64,000 bases of DNA from Polytrichum commune (taxonomy: Eukaryota; Streptophyta; Polytrichopsida; Polytrichales; Polytrichaceae), in the NCBI GenBank assembly GCA_950295325.1, contig OX485805.1:41281501-41345500 (forward strand). The letters are read 5' to 3'. The notes under the pieces are model-generated. The model ran no database searches. It saw only the letters and a program-made list of their open reading frames with translations, and had not been told where the DNA came from. A program made the translations under genes and the position numbers. Below, in pieces: positions 36,546-48,229 of this stretch. How positions within the stretch are numbered: the stretch's first letter is position 1; each line of letters starts with the position of its first letter.

Positions 36546-37482
36546 TTGTCAGTTTTCAAAAAATAAAAAATAAAAATAATTGTGAAGACATTTAGAAGTG
36601 TTACTAATGAATTTATTTTCATCATGTAATTGTTACTCTCATGAGTGTTATTTTTAAAAAAATCCATCCTCTATAACTGGTATTGTTTAAGAATTCCATA
36701 AGTGTTACAAATTATATACTCATGAAAGGTAACATTTAGAGAGGGGCGGTCGCCTATGTAGATTCTCAGTATGTAAGTCAAGCCCAAGGTTGGTGAATCT
36801 TGTGTTCAACAAATTAGCCGTAAAAGGCATGGGTTGGCCAAAGCTTTATTTGAGGCGTATGTATGGGGTGCCAACTTCGTATGGCCTACCTCCATCCATG
36901 AAGTGAAGTGAAGTGAAACGATATTGATTTTAAAGTTCAGGGCCTCAAAAAAGCTAATGAAACTGAAAGTACATCATGATGGTTCCAAACCAACTAATTC
37001 TCTAGAGTGGCAGAGTGCGGTAGCTTCCGTGAGATAGAGGCAAATGTCAACTTGATGATTCAATTGAAAGAACGACTTGAAACTCCCTAGAACTACGTAC
37101 ACTCTTATACAATGATGGAAACTTATGTCTAATGAAGTTATAAAGGGGCATTCCAACACAAAATGTGCCATGTTTTCAACTGCATCATATGAAGTATGAG
37201 CGTCATTCCCGATGGTACATGCACTTGTCCATCACAATCATTAAGTGTCCATCAAATAGAGCATCCCAACTTGGAACATTTGCTATGGGTTGTTGGGGGG
37301 GGGGGGGTCAAGCAAATCCCACAATGCGACTCTGAAGTGCATGGTGATACATCATCCAAGAGCTTGCTACCCAATCGTGAATGGCGGCACTTGATACAAT
37401 ATTTGGCATGTCCCCCAAATTTGAACTCTTGGTCTTACTCAAGAAACTAAACATGCAATTCATCTCGGTACTAGGAATTAGG

Positions 37483-37735
37483 GAGAGAGGGAATTAATTG
37501 TATACGAACGTAGTATTTTTCATCCATCCAATATAAAAACTTGATCCCTACATAGGTTTGTTGCTGATTCATCTCAAATGACCCCCAACTAGATTAATTT
37601 GGGGCCTTTGAAGCTAATTTCACTGTCAAATCAATTAAACAAATGTAACCTCCATGTTGCAAACTCTTTTAGGGTTTTTATGTTGGATGAATGAGAATAC
37701 ACTTATTTACATAAATCCCTCTCTTCGGAATGTGC
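37483..37735. mobile_element. Foldback MITE, family R1, copy 3
   Basis: GAGAGAGGGAATTAATTGTA at the left mirrors TTACATAAATCCCTCTCTTC at the right. The sequence to its right (TGCTCTAGAATGTTCCGGG) matches 26520 rather than the flank of copies 1, 2 and 4, showing mosaic rearrangement. Confidence 0.75.
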
Positions 37736-38541
37736 TCTAGAATGTTCCGGGCTTGGGGAGATGTGCCCCTTATTAAAGTTACATAATATGTGTGACGTCA
37801 TGGGGCCAAAATCAGAGAGAGGAAATCAATAGTGGTCATAAATTCACATCAATGTAGTATATATTTCATGGATTTTCATGCAAATAAGAGTTACACAATG
37901 TAAATTAACAAAGAGGGGAGCAAATTTTGAATAATATAGTAATATGTAACACTTACTAACATATTTCTCAAGGGAGCATGAAAACGTTAACACTTGTGGC
38001 CAAATAACACTCAAAGAGGTAATAATTAGAGAGGATTGACTGTCTAAACCCTAAAAGACGGGCTCCATTTCCCAACTTACACATGTCATGGAGGGTAAAA
38101 GCTTGCCCCCTCTATACTAATATGTGCAATTAGGTTCCCCATACTACTTTATCAACATTTACTGTTTTTATGTATTAAATAAAAAGTAAAAATGATAATG
38201 GTTATATTTATTGTGGTTACCATGCAAATGAGTACAAAAAGCCATAAATTTTGTGATGTGGTTATGAACCAAGTTAATTCGCAAGGGTGAAGTGGCAACC
38301 TATTCACAAAGCAATCTAACTGTGCATATCATTGTAGCTTTATTGCTAATTTGTCATAATGTAAACTAAGTAAAGTAATTTGGGGTTTCTTACCCTTATT
38401 TGGGTGTAGTTGTAAGTAGAAATAGAAATCACCGGGCTCCACATATCATTCATTGTTTCACCCTCCCCCTTGGTAGGTGTTGTGAAACATCATGCATAAC
38501 GACAATGCTTGAGTTTAGAAATTGACGTTCAAAGTTAGAAT

Positions 38542-38887
38542 CTCGGGGGGGGGGGGGGCCAGTGTGTTAAAAAGTTAAGGATATAGGTGCGAACAACCAC
38601 TATTTTATAAGGGGGTATTACTTTCAATTCTCTTTTTTTTTTCACATGCTATCATTATGTAAATTTCTACTTTGGGTTAATAGAAAAATGGCTTGCATTA
38701 CTCATAATTCCAAATTACCTATTATTCCATACCCTATAGTACTTTAAAGATGTCCAGTGCCATTTTTGATACCCTATATTACTCTTAAGTCCATTTATAA
38801 TTTTTAGCCCCCATGTTTTTAAAATACCCTATCATTGTTCGCACGTATATTGCTACTCCAACCAATGACTACCCCCCCCCCCCCGAG
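38542..38887. mobile_element. hAT-like non-autonomous element, copy 3
   Basis: CTCGGGGG start, CCCCCGAG end, with the perfect 8 bp duplication GTTAGAAT at 38534-38541 and 38888-38895. 346 bp and very similar throughout to 21236-21586, so these two are the youngest pair of the family. Confidence 0.9.
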
Positions 38888-39074
38888 GTTAGAATCTAGG
38901 ACAATGCGTAACATTGATGACGCAATATACTAGACTTGTGGTCTTCACTCATTGTTGGGTTTGGAATTTTGCCAACCATGGTATTTGGGAGGGAGGGGGG
39001 GCTTCCCGGTACCAACCTACGCCATACAAGTTTATGCTTGATACTTCCCAATTAATAAACGGGGAGCACCGGCC

Positions 39075-39231
39075 GCTAGTTACAAATGAACCGGTTGAGT
39101 TTGAGAAGTAACTAGTTGAAGTTCAACACTTCCAGGAATTTACCAATCATTTTAGAGGAATTTATAGAACATACCTCAATTTAATGAAGAAAATTTGAAA
39201 GATGTCAACATGTAATTGGTTGGACTTGGAA
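39075..39231 (+). repeat. AACCGGTT repeat, copy 4, interrupted by a hAT-like element
   Basis: ATGAACCGGTTGAGTTTGAG through ATGTAATTGGTTGGACTTGG. The repeat resumes at 40620 with ACTTGGAAACACTAGGATCT. The two halves join cleanly once 39232-40627 is removed. Confidence 0.75.
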
Positions 39232-40619
39232 CTTGGGGCGATCATACCCCCTTACGTTTTGTAACCACGTGCGATAATGGGGTATTTAATGGGGGGATAT
39301 TTATGCACCTCTCAATAATTTTTCCTGCCCTATTTGATGTATTTTTTAGAACCCTATATTTATTTGTAATTATTCGAAGAGGCTAATTTTTGGCATCATA
39401 CCTTTTTAAAAAAAAATTGTACAAGTACGAAATAGTGGACAAAATACTATAGTATTGCAAAATCAACTATGTGAGCAACAAACATTTCATACCATCCATC
39501 TTGTCATTTAATTGGTTTCAATTAGTTATACCAATCCTAAATCGTTCAAAGTACCATTCAAAACACAACTAATAGCATTTGAATAATGAATTCTATCAAA
39601 TTACAAGCCCTTCGTCAACAGAAAAGTGTTTTTTCTACATTGATAATAGCCATTTCATTTCTAAATCCCTATAAATATCCTTGAATATCGGAAGTTGGGT
39701 ACTAGTTAAAGGGTTACCAATAAACATGGAGATAACAAAATATACAAGCTAACATAGACAAGAAGTAAACACGGATAGAACAAAACAAGAATTATAATGA
39801 GTTGTGACAAGACATAGAATTTTGCACAACTACCTACTCCAAAATAAAATACATTCAAATACAAGAAAGCCAAATACGAAAGCCATAATTATTTTATTGA
39901 TCCTACTGCACGCTCTTAGGGGGATCCAATATCTTTAACCCTATTTTTTCTATTGATTACTAAAATGGAGGAATTATTCACCACCCTATTTTACATATAA
40001 TAATGTGGGGGACATATTTCCAACGCTATGGTATATCTAACAAATTTATAAATTTTACCCTCCATTAATTAAATTGATCTTATTTATAAATCTCACGTGG
40101 TTTCTAAAATTGTGATAGTCACCCACGGGTAGATCACATAGGGCATTTAAAAAACGACGTGTGGCATAATATAGAGAGGATTAAAATCATTTGAAATAAA
40201 AAATATAAAGGAATTCCAAATAATGAAGGGGCCATTAAATGTAGACAATCCCATTATAAGTAAGTTAGATGGACATAAAATGTGGGCCATTATTTTTTGG
40301 TAAAATTAATATAGGGGATGAAGATAAGGATCCTAGAAGGTATGTTGAGTATGGTATGTAAATGGGTTTAGGACTCACGGGGATGGATGATAATTGGGAT
40401 TTCCGTCTGTCCAAAATTACTTAAAAGGAATATAGAGTACAAAAAATTGCACTGACTTGGACAATATAAGTAATGGAAGGGTGCAAACAAATATAAGTAA
40501 TTATAGGGAGGCTTTAATTCAGCCCTTGAAGGTAAATAGCGCCAAAACAAAAAAACCCCAGCCGCACGTGGTGCACAAAAATGCCTTAGAGTGATCTACC
40601 TTGTAGTCACCTCCCCGAG
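39232..40619. mobile_element. hAT-like element, copy 4, 1.39 kb
   Basis: Starts CTTGGGGCG and ends CTCCCCGAG (one mismatch between ends), with the perfect 8 bp duplication ACTTGGAA at 39224-39231 and 40620-40627 inside a dispersed repeat whose empty form is known from five other copies. The interior is AT-rich with ACCCTAT-type motifs; no transposase seen. Confidence 0.82.
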
Positions 40620-41094
40620 ACTTGGAAACACTAGGATCTCCACCGACTATGGTCAAAATCCTCCACGAACATTGTTCCCAATATAATTTCACTAAACTAA
40701 TATGGGGTCTCCAATGTTAATTATTGGGTCAAACATGTTAATAAATAACTAGAAGCTCGAGATGAGGGGTCCCAATGTTTTCACCTTCAACTTACATGGT
40801 TGCTTGGCCCTCGCATATTGGGTTATCTATCTTTGACCAATTGCTATTACCACCCTAATGAAGAATGTCATTGGATTTTGTACAGAAGAGAAGAGAAGAG
40901 AAGAAACGTTAATCTTAGTGGGATCACCGTGATTGAAATGCCCATTCGACCCACCCTTGGTATTATTAGTACAATATAAAATAGATACCTCGAGGGTTGT
41001 TTCCAACTAAGGCTAGATATGGAATAATTTCTTTGGTCTTATTTTCAAAAAAATGATGGCCATGTTCACGATGCAACCCATCAACCCCACCACT

Positions 41095-41260
41095 CATGTT
41101 GACATCCTTCGGTTTGTCTACATTAATTTGATGCATATTCTATAAATTCCTCTCTAAAGTGTCCGGTAATGCTTCTGAAGTCTTCAACTTCAACCGGTTA
41201 TTTCTCAAACTCAACCGGTTCATCTGTAACTAACTGCCGGTTTTCATAGCTCAGTTAGGT
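41095..41260 (-). repeat. AACCGGTT dispersed repeat, copy 5
   Basis: Reverse orientation: GTTGACATCCTTCGGTTTG, TTCAACTTCAACCGGTTAT and AACTCAACCGGTTCATCTG. It is followed by TAGCTCAGTTAGGTTAG (41250), which looks like a tRNA A box and may be a decayed SINE head. Confidence 0.65.
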
Positions 41261-41647
41261 TAGCCTGTCTGCATGAGTGTGATTGACGAATGTATTGTCC
41301 TCTCGGGAGCGAAATTCCAGAAGCCCAGAGGTAACAAATGGTTAACAAACGTTAGGGGGTTAACAAATGGTTTTGAAACACACACTACAAATGTTCAATA
41401 TTCTTTGGAAAGATCTTCTCTGTGACCTTTTGTGAGCTCCATACAAAAGCATTTGTTGAACACAAAATAAAGGCTTATACATATTTGCCTACCCTAACTT
41501 CATCCCTCATCCACATAATCACCTCATGATGATCTTCCTTAGCGATTCAATACACTATTCAGTCAACTATATAATCAAAACTAAAATGGAAATGCAAATT
41601 CATAAGCCTTAAATAACTCTACAATAAAACTCAAGTACTATCTACCA

Positions 41648-44600
41648 TCAACTGTATAATGTGCAACCAAGAAAGTCAATTTTGTCTTGACTATCCTCAA
41701 GATCCTTGCACTTTTTGCAGATCCATGCTACTCTCCCATTGATACCATCTTCACAATTTCTATACTTGACCTTATACAATCCAAAAAGATCTTCAATATC
41801 GTGGTTGCGTAGGAGATCTTCAAGCCATTTTCTCCCTTCTTTGTTTGCATGCAAGATGGTGTCATGTGGATTTGAGACACTTGGTGTGATGACGTTCAAT
41901 CCACGATCTAAAAGCCCAGGAGTATCAAGTACTAGGAGAAAGCCCTTAGCTAGGTCAGGAACCAAGCTTCCAATACCAGGTGCAACAACGTGAGCACCAA
42001 TTGAAATCAAAGTGGACAACGTTACTAATGTGTACTTTAAGACTTACTTGCAAACGTGGGAAGAAACCCAAGGTCAACATTGTACGATTTGTGTCCACAG
42101 GGGCCACTCTTCGTCCCACGTGAACACCTTTGTGGAATGTTTTCTTTGTGAGCCAGGAAAGTTTTCTTTCACCGGAATCCGATGGATTGTTTTCATCATC
42201 GCACAAGGATGCGGGAATCAAAATACCATCATTGACGTGCTCGATGCATAAATCCAATCTTATCATGAGCTTCAACAAATCTCGGCCGGTATCCTCATCG
42301 AACTTTTGATGTTGGGACTCTCCTAGGAAAGACATTAAGCTTTTGGAAGCCAACACACCCATTTGAGGCTCAAGTACGCCACAATCCTTACAAGAGATGA
42401 CTTGCCCAATGACATCATGACAAAACCAATGAGGATCCAAAATCACAAAGTTCAAGCCTTTGTAATAAATCACTTCGCCCGCCTCATGCAAAGATGTTGC
42501 CACAATCTCCCTTCTTTTTGCGGCCGCTTCAAAACTGATGTCCTCCCCGGCCACCAAACTTGGAACCTTGTCACATATAGCTTGGAATACGTCCCATTTC
42601 ACCAACGTATGTGTTGGATTCATCTCTTTATATTCGTCCAAAAATTTCCGCAAATCCTCACAAGCTTAAAAAACATGAGGGAGAGTCGGTAACAAATCTA
42701 AAAGTGTTGCTTCCAATTCCTCCAATAGAGGGCAAGTACTCTCCATGTCATGAGCATTCACATAAAATGGTTCCTCATTGATATTAAGAGTGCCTTTGAA
42801 TTGCTCTCGCAAAGGTTGCACATGCCTTTCAATTTCCATCTTGATGGTCTCAACATAACCGTTTACTTTATCAAAACCTGTGAAAACCAATTTGACGCAT
42901 GGATGGTACACAATTGATTTTTTGGTGTTTGATGCAATGAACTGCAACCAATATTTGATTTCAGTAGCCATTTGCATGTACCCTTTCCTTTTGGTAGGAT
43001 TTTCCGGCTCGAACATATTACAAAGGAGAAGAAAACAACATGAACTCCCACCACCATCTATGTTTGAGATCACAAGGTCATGAAAAGGATGGTATGCATC
43101 GTGACCGGCCATGTCCCACATAGTGAGGTGCAAATTGTTGAGGGTTGTAACTGCTTCCACTTCAATTCCTCTAGTGCGATCACGCATGTCCCATGTGTCC
43201 ATCGCATCACATGAATTCATACCAACATCATCGGTGAATTGATTGTGAGATGTTTTTCTTTTTTTCGATGTTGATGTAGGTTCTTCCATTTTCTCCCTCA
43301 AACTCTTGACTATAGTATTCTTCAAAGTGGTATTCCCTAATGACATTCAACAATGCATAAAGTTAATGTCAAAGGCAAAACTCCAAATTTGGTATTGTCC
43401 ACACTTATAATATATCATACGTAACATGTCACAGCCTAGCCTCCTAAGAAAACTAAAATCACATAGTTTGTCATATGGGGATGCGTTGTCACGTGGAATG
43501 CACAAGTTCTCATCTAGGATTAAAGTTCAATAACAAACTATACTTCTAGGATCATGTGGTATTTAATCTCCAAATGTCATTTTATTGACATCCTTTGGTT
43601 TATAGACAAGGAATTCCTACTTGAGAATTATGTTTGGCCCTTTTTTTTTTCGTAGATCTTTCCAACTTTGATAGATTGCACATGGATTAATTGGTATAGA
43701 ATGGAACATAGAAACACACTCGGAGAATATATCTTGCGGAACTAAACTCATTAAATATATAACCCAAAAGGACACTAATAAATCATTTGTACGTGACATG
43801 TAACTTTCATCTACAATTCCTTTGGAGTGGCATCATGATTTTTCATATTTACATCAAATGAGTGAAGGAGGTTGTATTTTCATATCCCATAAGTGTACAT
43901 GGAGAGGTCCAAATTGCGACATATAAATTACAATTTATTTTTGAGTATTTTAAATCACTTACGACAATAAGTTCATTGTGGTTGTATTACAATTTTAACA
44001 AATTGAACTCTTCAAGAATCAAATGTCCATGTTTGGAATTTGCATCAAATTGATCAAACTTATGTCAAGATTCTCTACGTGATATCGACACAATAACACA
44101 TGCCTTGATTTGTTTTTAATGGAAGAAGTGTACTTAGTCCCGATTTCACATATTGCATGCATAGTAGTATAAGACATACACAAGCCAAAGAAAGTCACCT
44201 GCATGTGGGTAACCACAAAAGAACAATCGAGCCGACGTTGAAGGAACAAGAACCATGTCCTTCATCACCTCCCATGGCTTGTTGGTTGCCCTCTCCTCAA
44301 ATAACATTGTTAATGCCTCCGCGTAATAATTGTTCCTCCATGAACACACGAAATCCTTGAGCTGATAATTCACTCTCAGTGCATCCATGATTGTTGAAAA
44401 TACAGCATCTTCGTCATCAGCATCACAATCCTCACTTTCCCAAGTATGGTCTCTAGTTCTTTCCAAAGTAAAGTGTTCCAATCCATGATTGAATTTCAAG
44501 GCTTCAATCACCTCAAGCGGTACTGCATTCGGAAAAAAGTTGATGTGCAAGGCATTTAGACATTTAGTTGTTTTGATGAACTCACATAGGAGAGTTTTAT

Positions 44601-45573
44601 TCCAGTCCTTGGAATATGCAAGGTGTAGGGCAGTGATGGGATGTTGTCCTTGCGAGTCACGCATCAACACTCTCATCACAGCCTCTTGAAAATTTGTAAA
44701 AGGCTTGTCAAATCGAAGAGTGTGGACTTGATTGTTGAGACACAGAGCCTCTGCCATCCTCTCAGCGAGCGACCCCTCCAAATGATCATCATATAAAGAA
44801 TTAAAAAGAATTTCCTTGATGGAAGGGGTGCGTTGAAGGAACTCGCCAAGACGCTCAACTGATGTACCATTCCACTCGAGCTGGTCATCGAATGTTAAGC
44901 TTTCAAGAGCCGGGCATGATCCACCATTCTGTGCTAAAAGCATCTCTTCAAGTACCGTACACTGCAACGGCGTCCTACCACTCTTACAAGACCTGCCGCT
45001 GGAAAATACCTCCATCGACTTTACGGTTGAGCCTGGTGCGACAATCAAGCCACATACGGCCTTGAGCTTCTGTGGTGGTAGCTCACCCCATATCACTATG
45101 TCTGTGAGAGTACGATTATCCAGTTGAAGTTTGTGTGTGCTAGAAACCGCTGTCTCCATCAAGTTGCACCCCGCCTGGCCGTTTTGTGATTCGCCATCAC
45201 CGACGACATTTGACTCCTCCGCAACAGGGGTCGGGTGTAGTGCCTTCATGATCTCTGCTATGTCCTCACTGAGAGTTGCGTGCCCATCAGGGAGTTTAGC
45301 CAAATCTCCCTCTAGAAAGCTTTCAAAATCTTCATCCTCTACAAAAATGTCCTTGATAGCTAACGAGGATATGTCGGCCAATCTAAGCTTGTGGATAAAG
45401 TCTTTCCTAACATGGCACGGGTACTCCTCAAGGTCAACACTAGCCTCAACATTTCTCTCATCTTTTGATATTAGCTTAATCGTTGAATTGTCAAAGTTTA
45501 CGGTCCAAACGGAAGTTTTCCCTTGGACTATTGCCAAAAGAAACTCCTCCATCTTGTGCTGTACTGTTGCCAT
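41648..45573 (-). pseudogene. LRR-Roc-COR (Roco) protein gene, copy B, nonsense codon and COR deletion
   Basis: Minus strand, paralogous to copy A. Exon 1 (45573-44199) is open for 458 codons from an ATG in a good context (GAAATGGC) and carries the LRR-like repeats (ALCLNNQVHTLRF, ALKFNHGLEHFTL, ALRVNYQLKDFV), ending in GYPHAG at the CAG|GTGACT donor. Exon 2 starts at 43336. Three lesions are seen: the P-loop lysine codon is AAT at 43334-43332 (GNT instead of GKT); a TAA at 42668-42666 replaces AAA of copy A with the same frame open on both sides; and about 1.18 kb of copy A (10707-11886 equivalent) is missing at 42040, removing most of intron 2 and the second half of COR. The last 123 codons (42019-41648) are still open and close to copy A. 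A secreted or membrane role is not suggested. Truncated LRR products remain possible. Confidence 0.85.
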
Positions 45574-46309
45574 TTCAACCCGTTACAACCAAATATTCTC
45601 TACGAAATTTCCCTAACCAAGCACGTCGTAGATACTTCTGAGGACAAGTGACAAGTTGTTCTACTCCTCTTTGACATGCTCAAGTCTACACCTATATACC
45701 TAATAGAGGGACAAATCACGTCCAATTTCAATTGAGGAAGGCGCCTTCATGCTTGACAAGACAAGGTAAGACGATAGACTCGCACGTGTTTGCACTTGCA
45801 GGCACATAGGAGACCGAGGAATATCTTCTAGCTATGTCCATATGCTCCAAGTGGACATGGTGAGAAACCCTTCCACAAATGACACATTATTGAGGTAGGT
45901 GTGGATGCGCTTTTAACGGCGAATTCCTACCCTCGATCAAAATGAGCATGCAAGAGAAATACAGAGATGCAGATTCCTCATGCATTCCATGGCGCCAGAG
46001 AAATTACAAAACTTGAAAATCTGCCACACATACGAGACCCACCATCAAAATTGTTGAACTCATGGGGAGGAGGCTAGCGATTCATGTGCAAACGACGAAG
46101 AGCATCACATCTCCTCTCCTCCGTCAACTCTGCCGCCCAAGCCCACTCCAACTCCAACTCCTTGGCTTCAGCAGAAGCTACTTGGTGAAGTCGGAGCACA
46201 ACATTCATGGATGCCTGCCACTAGAGTACTACTACATACACAGCCCCTCGAAGCAGGCTTCTTCCAGGAAGAAGATTTGGCAGACGTGGGGAAAATGCCG
46301 ACTGACTTA

Positions 46310-46605
46310 GGGCGGCTTTATATTAGGGGCCATTTGGAGTAGAGGCAACTTGGACTTGAAGTGGCCCTTACTTTACTCTAACTTTAGCTCTACTTTACAA
46401 AGTGGCCCGTTGAGTGGCCCTTGCAATATAAAGTCCATAGGACCACTTGTAGGGTCCAAATTGGGAATTCCGCTTTAAAGTGGGCCTTCCAAATGGCCCT
46501 AGGGACTTTATATTGTAAGGGCCACTCAACGGGCCACTTTGTCTTAAATGAATTATGCCCTTTCTTAAACTAAAGTCATAAAACCATAAAGTCATAAAGT
46601 CATAA
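46310..46605. mobile_element. Partial Harbinger-like MITE with a 40 bp perfect-type hairpin
   Basis: GGGCGGCTTTATATTAGGGG begins right after GACTGACTTA (TTA at 46307-46309), the same site that carries the 551 bp MITE in copy A's flank. The interior arms at 46397-46436 and 46503-46542 are inverted copies (ACAAAGTGGCCCGTTGAGTG and its complement) with about one mismatch. No matching right terminus is found. The host sequence CTTCTTCCAGGAAGAAGATT to GACTGACTTA recurs at 46620-46674, so the insertion is embedded in a ~70 bp duplication. Confidence 0.6.
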
Positions 46606-46679
46606 ACTACTACATACACAGGCTTCTTCCAGGAAGAAGATTTGGCAGACGCGGGGAAAATGCCGACTGACTTACAGTC

Positions 46680-46835
46680 AACGATGACCCTTCCGAATTC
46701 AGGAAGGGCACTCAGCATTTCCGAAGCTCGTCCTTGAGGTGATGCTTCCCCCGAAGTCAAAAATCATACAAAATTCATAATTAAAGTTCCTGGCCGCCAA
46801 TAGAGGGCCTCCATAAAGACAGTGCACTGTTACCG
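46680..46835 (-). repeat. Conserved NF..EFCMIF open frame, one of three copies
   Basis: Minus translation reads LYGGPLLAARNFNYEFCMIF and then SRTSFGNAECPS before a stop. Equivalent text is at 17102-17235 (minus) and 53135-53200 (plus, MAAKNFHDEFCMIFHIVGSI). The frame is kept in all three despite diverged bases, so it may derive from an exon near the Roco unit. I do not recognise it. Confidence 0.45.
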
Positions 46836-46859
46836 ATGGGGGACGTTAAAGTTCCCCCC

Positions 46860-47235
46860 ACAAACTTATAGGGGACGTAGATTCAGTCAGGGGCAGCCGC
46901 CCGCCCGGCCACAAATTTCAGATTTTTAGGATCTGACTGAAAACTGCTGCCCGCCCATCCGACTTCAAAAAAACCATTGTCCTTGCATTCTTGAAGACCA
47001 CTTATCCACAAATCACATATTGAGTGCACTTCACTTTCAAGGTCCAAAATCCATTATATATGTTTACTTTCATTAAGTTAATAAACATTTGATTGGGATT
47101 TCATTTTCAAATTGAAATTGCCGTTAAAGTATGTAAATAACTTGGAAGTCAAAAATATTATAAAACCCTCATTAGCACCGAGGTTATGATTTTCGTGAAT
47201 TGCCATTGCAAAGGTCTTTGTCATTATTAAAACTT
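46860..47235 (-). repeat. Dispersed repeat, related to 53.39-53.68 kb and 63.22-63.48 kb
   Basis: In reverse orientation it shares GAAATCCCAATCAA, TGGATTTTGGACCTTG and CTCAATATG with the two plus-oriented copies. The copies end near GGGCGGGC/GGGCAG. Possibly part of an LTR or a larger element; no coding seen. Confidence 0.65.
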
Positions 47236-47779
47236 CCATTGTATTGGGGTGAAATGACACGTATTACTAGGTTACTTAAGGACTATAAATTGCAGCTCAA
47301 GTATCCGGAAAGCATAACCCATAACATTAGGAGAACTTCCCACACTCACTTACATACTTAAGTTCAGCCTTATCCTGTAATTTTCTTTGTAATTGGGAAG
47401 GCTCTACAGCGGAGACAGTGATGAGAGAGAGATGGTGAAAGATAAGTACAAGGCCGACAAGACCATTGTTCATGACCTCTCGCGGATGAATTTCCACAAT
47501 TATTTTGTGCATGTATGTGAATGAACAATCTGCCCCAGCAGATCTCGAAAAGTGATGTTTTGGCTAGTTAAATAATGGGTTAATTATGAGGCGTCTGAGC
47601 TTGACACGAGGATAATTTGAGGTAGACTTTGTAAAGTCAGATAGGGCCCCTCCAAATTAAGTATAATGTACAATGTACAATTCACAATGCATGAAATGAA
47701 GCTAGATTGGAAGCATAAATGTTGTTGGGTCTATGCTCTGAATGCCTCAATTTGAATTGGCACACAAATTGGCCTAAAT

Positions 47780-48007
47780 TATGCAACTTTGGCACTCATT
47801 TCATCAAGTACATCTATTTGTGAGAGAGGATTCTCCAAACAAAATGCAATCAAAAGCCACTTGCACAATAGGTTGAACTTGAAGACCCTTGATGCTCTTA
47901 TGCGGGTCTCTCCTTGTGGGCTTGAAGTGGATGCAATGGATTGGGCTACAATGGCCAACATTTGGAGAAACATGCGAGACCGAAGGATCCTTACGCTCGA
48001 TTCATAG
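47780..48007 (+). pseudogene. C-terminal fragment of a hAT-type (ZNF862-like) transposase
   Basis: The open frame reads SSTSICERGFSKQNAIKSHL, NRLNLKTLDALMRVSPCG and ANIWRNMRDRRIL to a stop at 48007. The order S..CERGFS..N.IKS..RNRL....LD.LMR and a closing W....RRIL matches the dimerisation region at the C-terminus of hAT-derived proteins. Nothing resembling the DDE catalytic core is found upstream, and no ATG fits, so this is a fragment. It could be a remnant of an autonomous partner for the 8 bp-duplication elements here, but that link is inference. Confidence 0.7.
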
Positions 48008-48229
48008 CTTTTTTGTTTCATATCAAGATAATATTTTGATTCTTCAAAACATTAGGTTTTCTAAAATATTGTGTAACCCAAAATTGAGGTGACATTTTAG
48101 AATAAAATGGATGTCAATTGACATTTGTTTTTGTTTTTGAAAACGTCACGTCACACTTTGGATTTGAAGTTGAACGTCAAATAAAATTTGTCAAATAAAC
48201 ACATTGTCTGGAACTATCGAATTCATATA

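Noticed and set aside
37295-37310. Isolated G run as another CTCGGGG element end
   Set aside because: No CTC before the run, no C-run partner and no 8 bp duplication. The C runs near 50880 and 51100 were rejected for the same reason.
41240-41325. tRNA gene at TAGCTCAGTTAGGTTAG
   Set aside because: The A-box-like text is present but the B box is degraded (GAGCGAAATTCC) and no cloverleaf could be drawn. At best it is a decayed SINE head.
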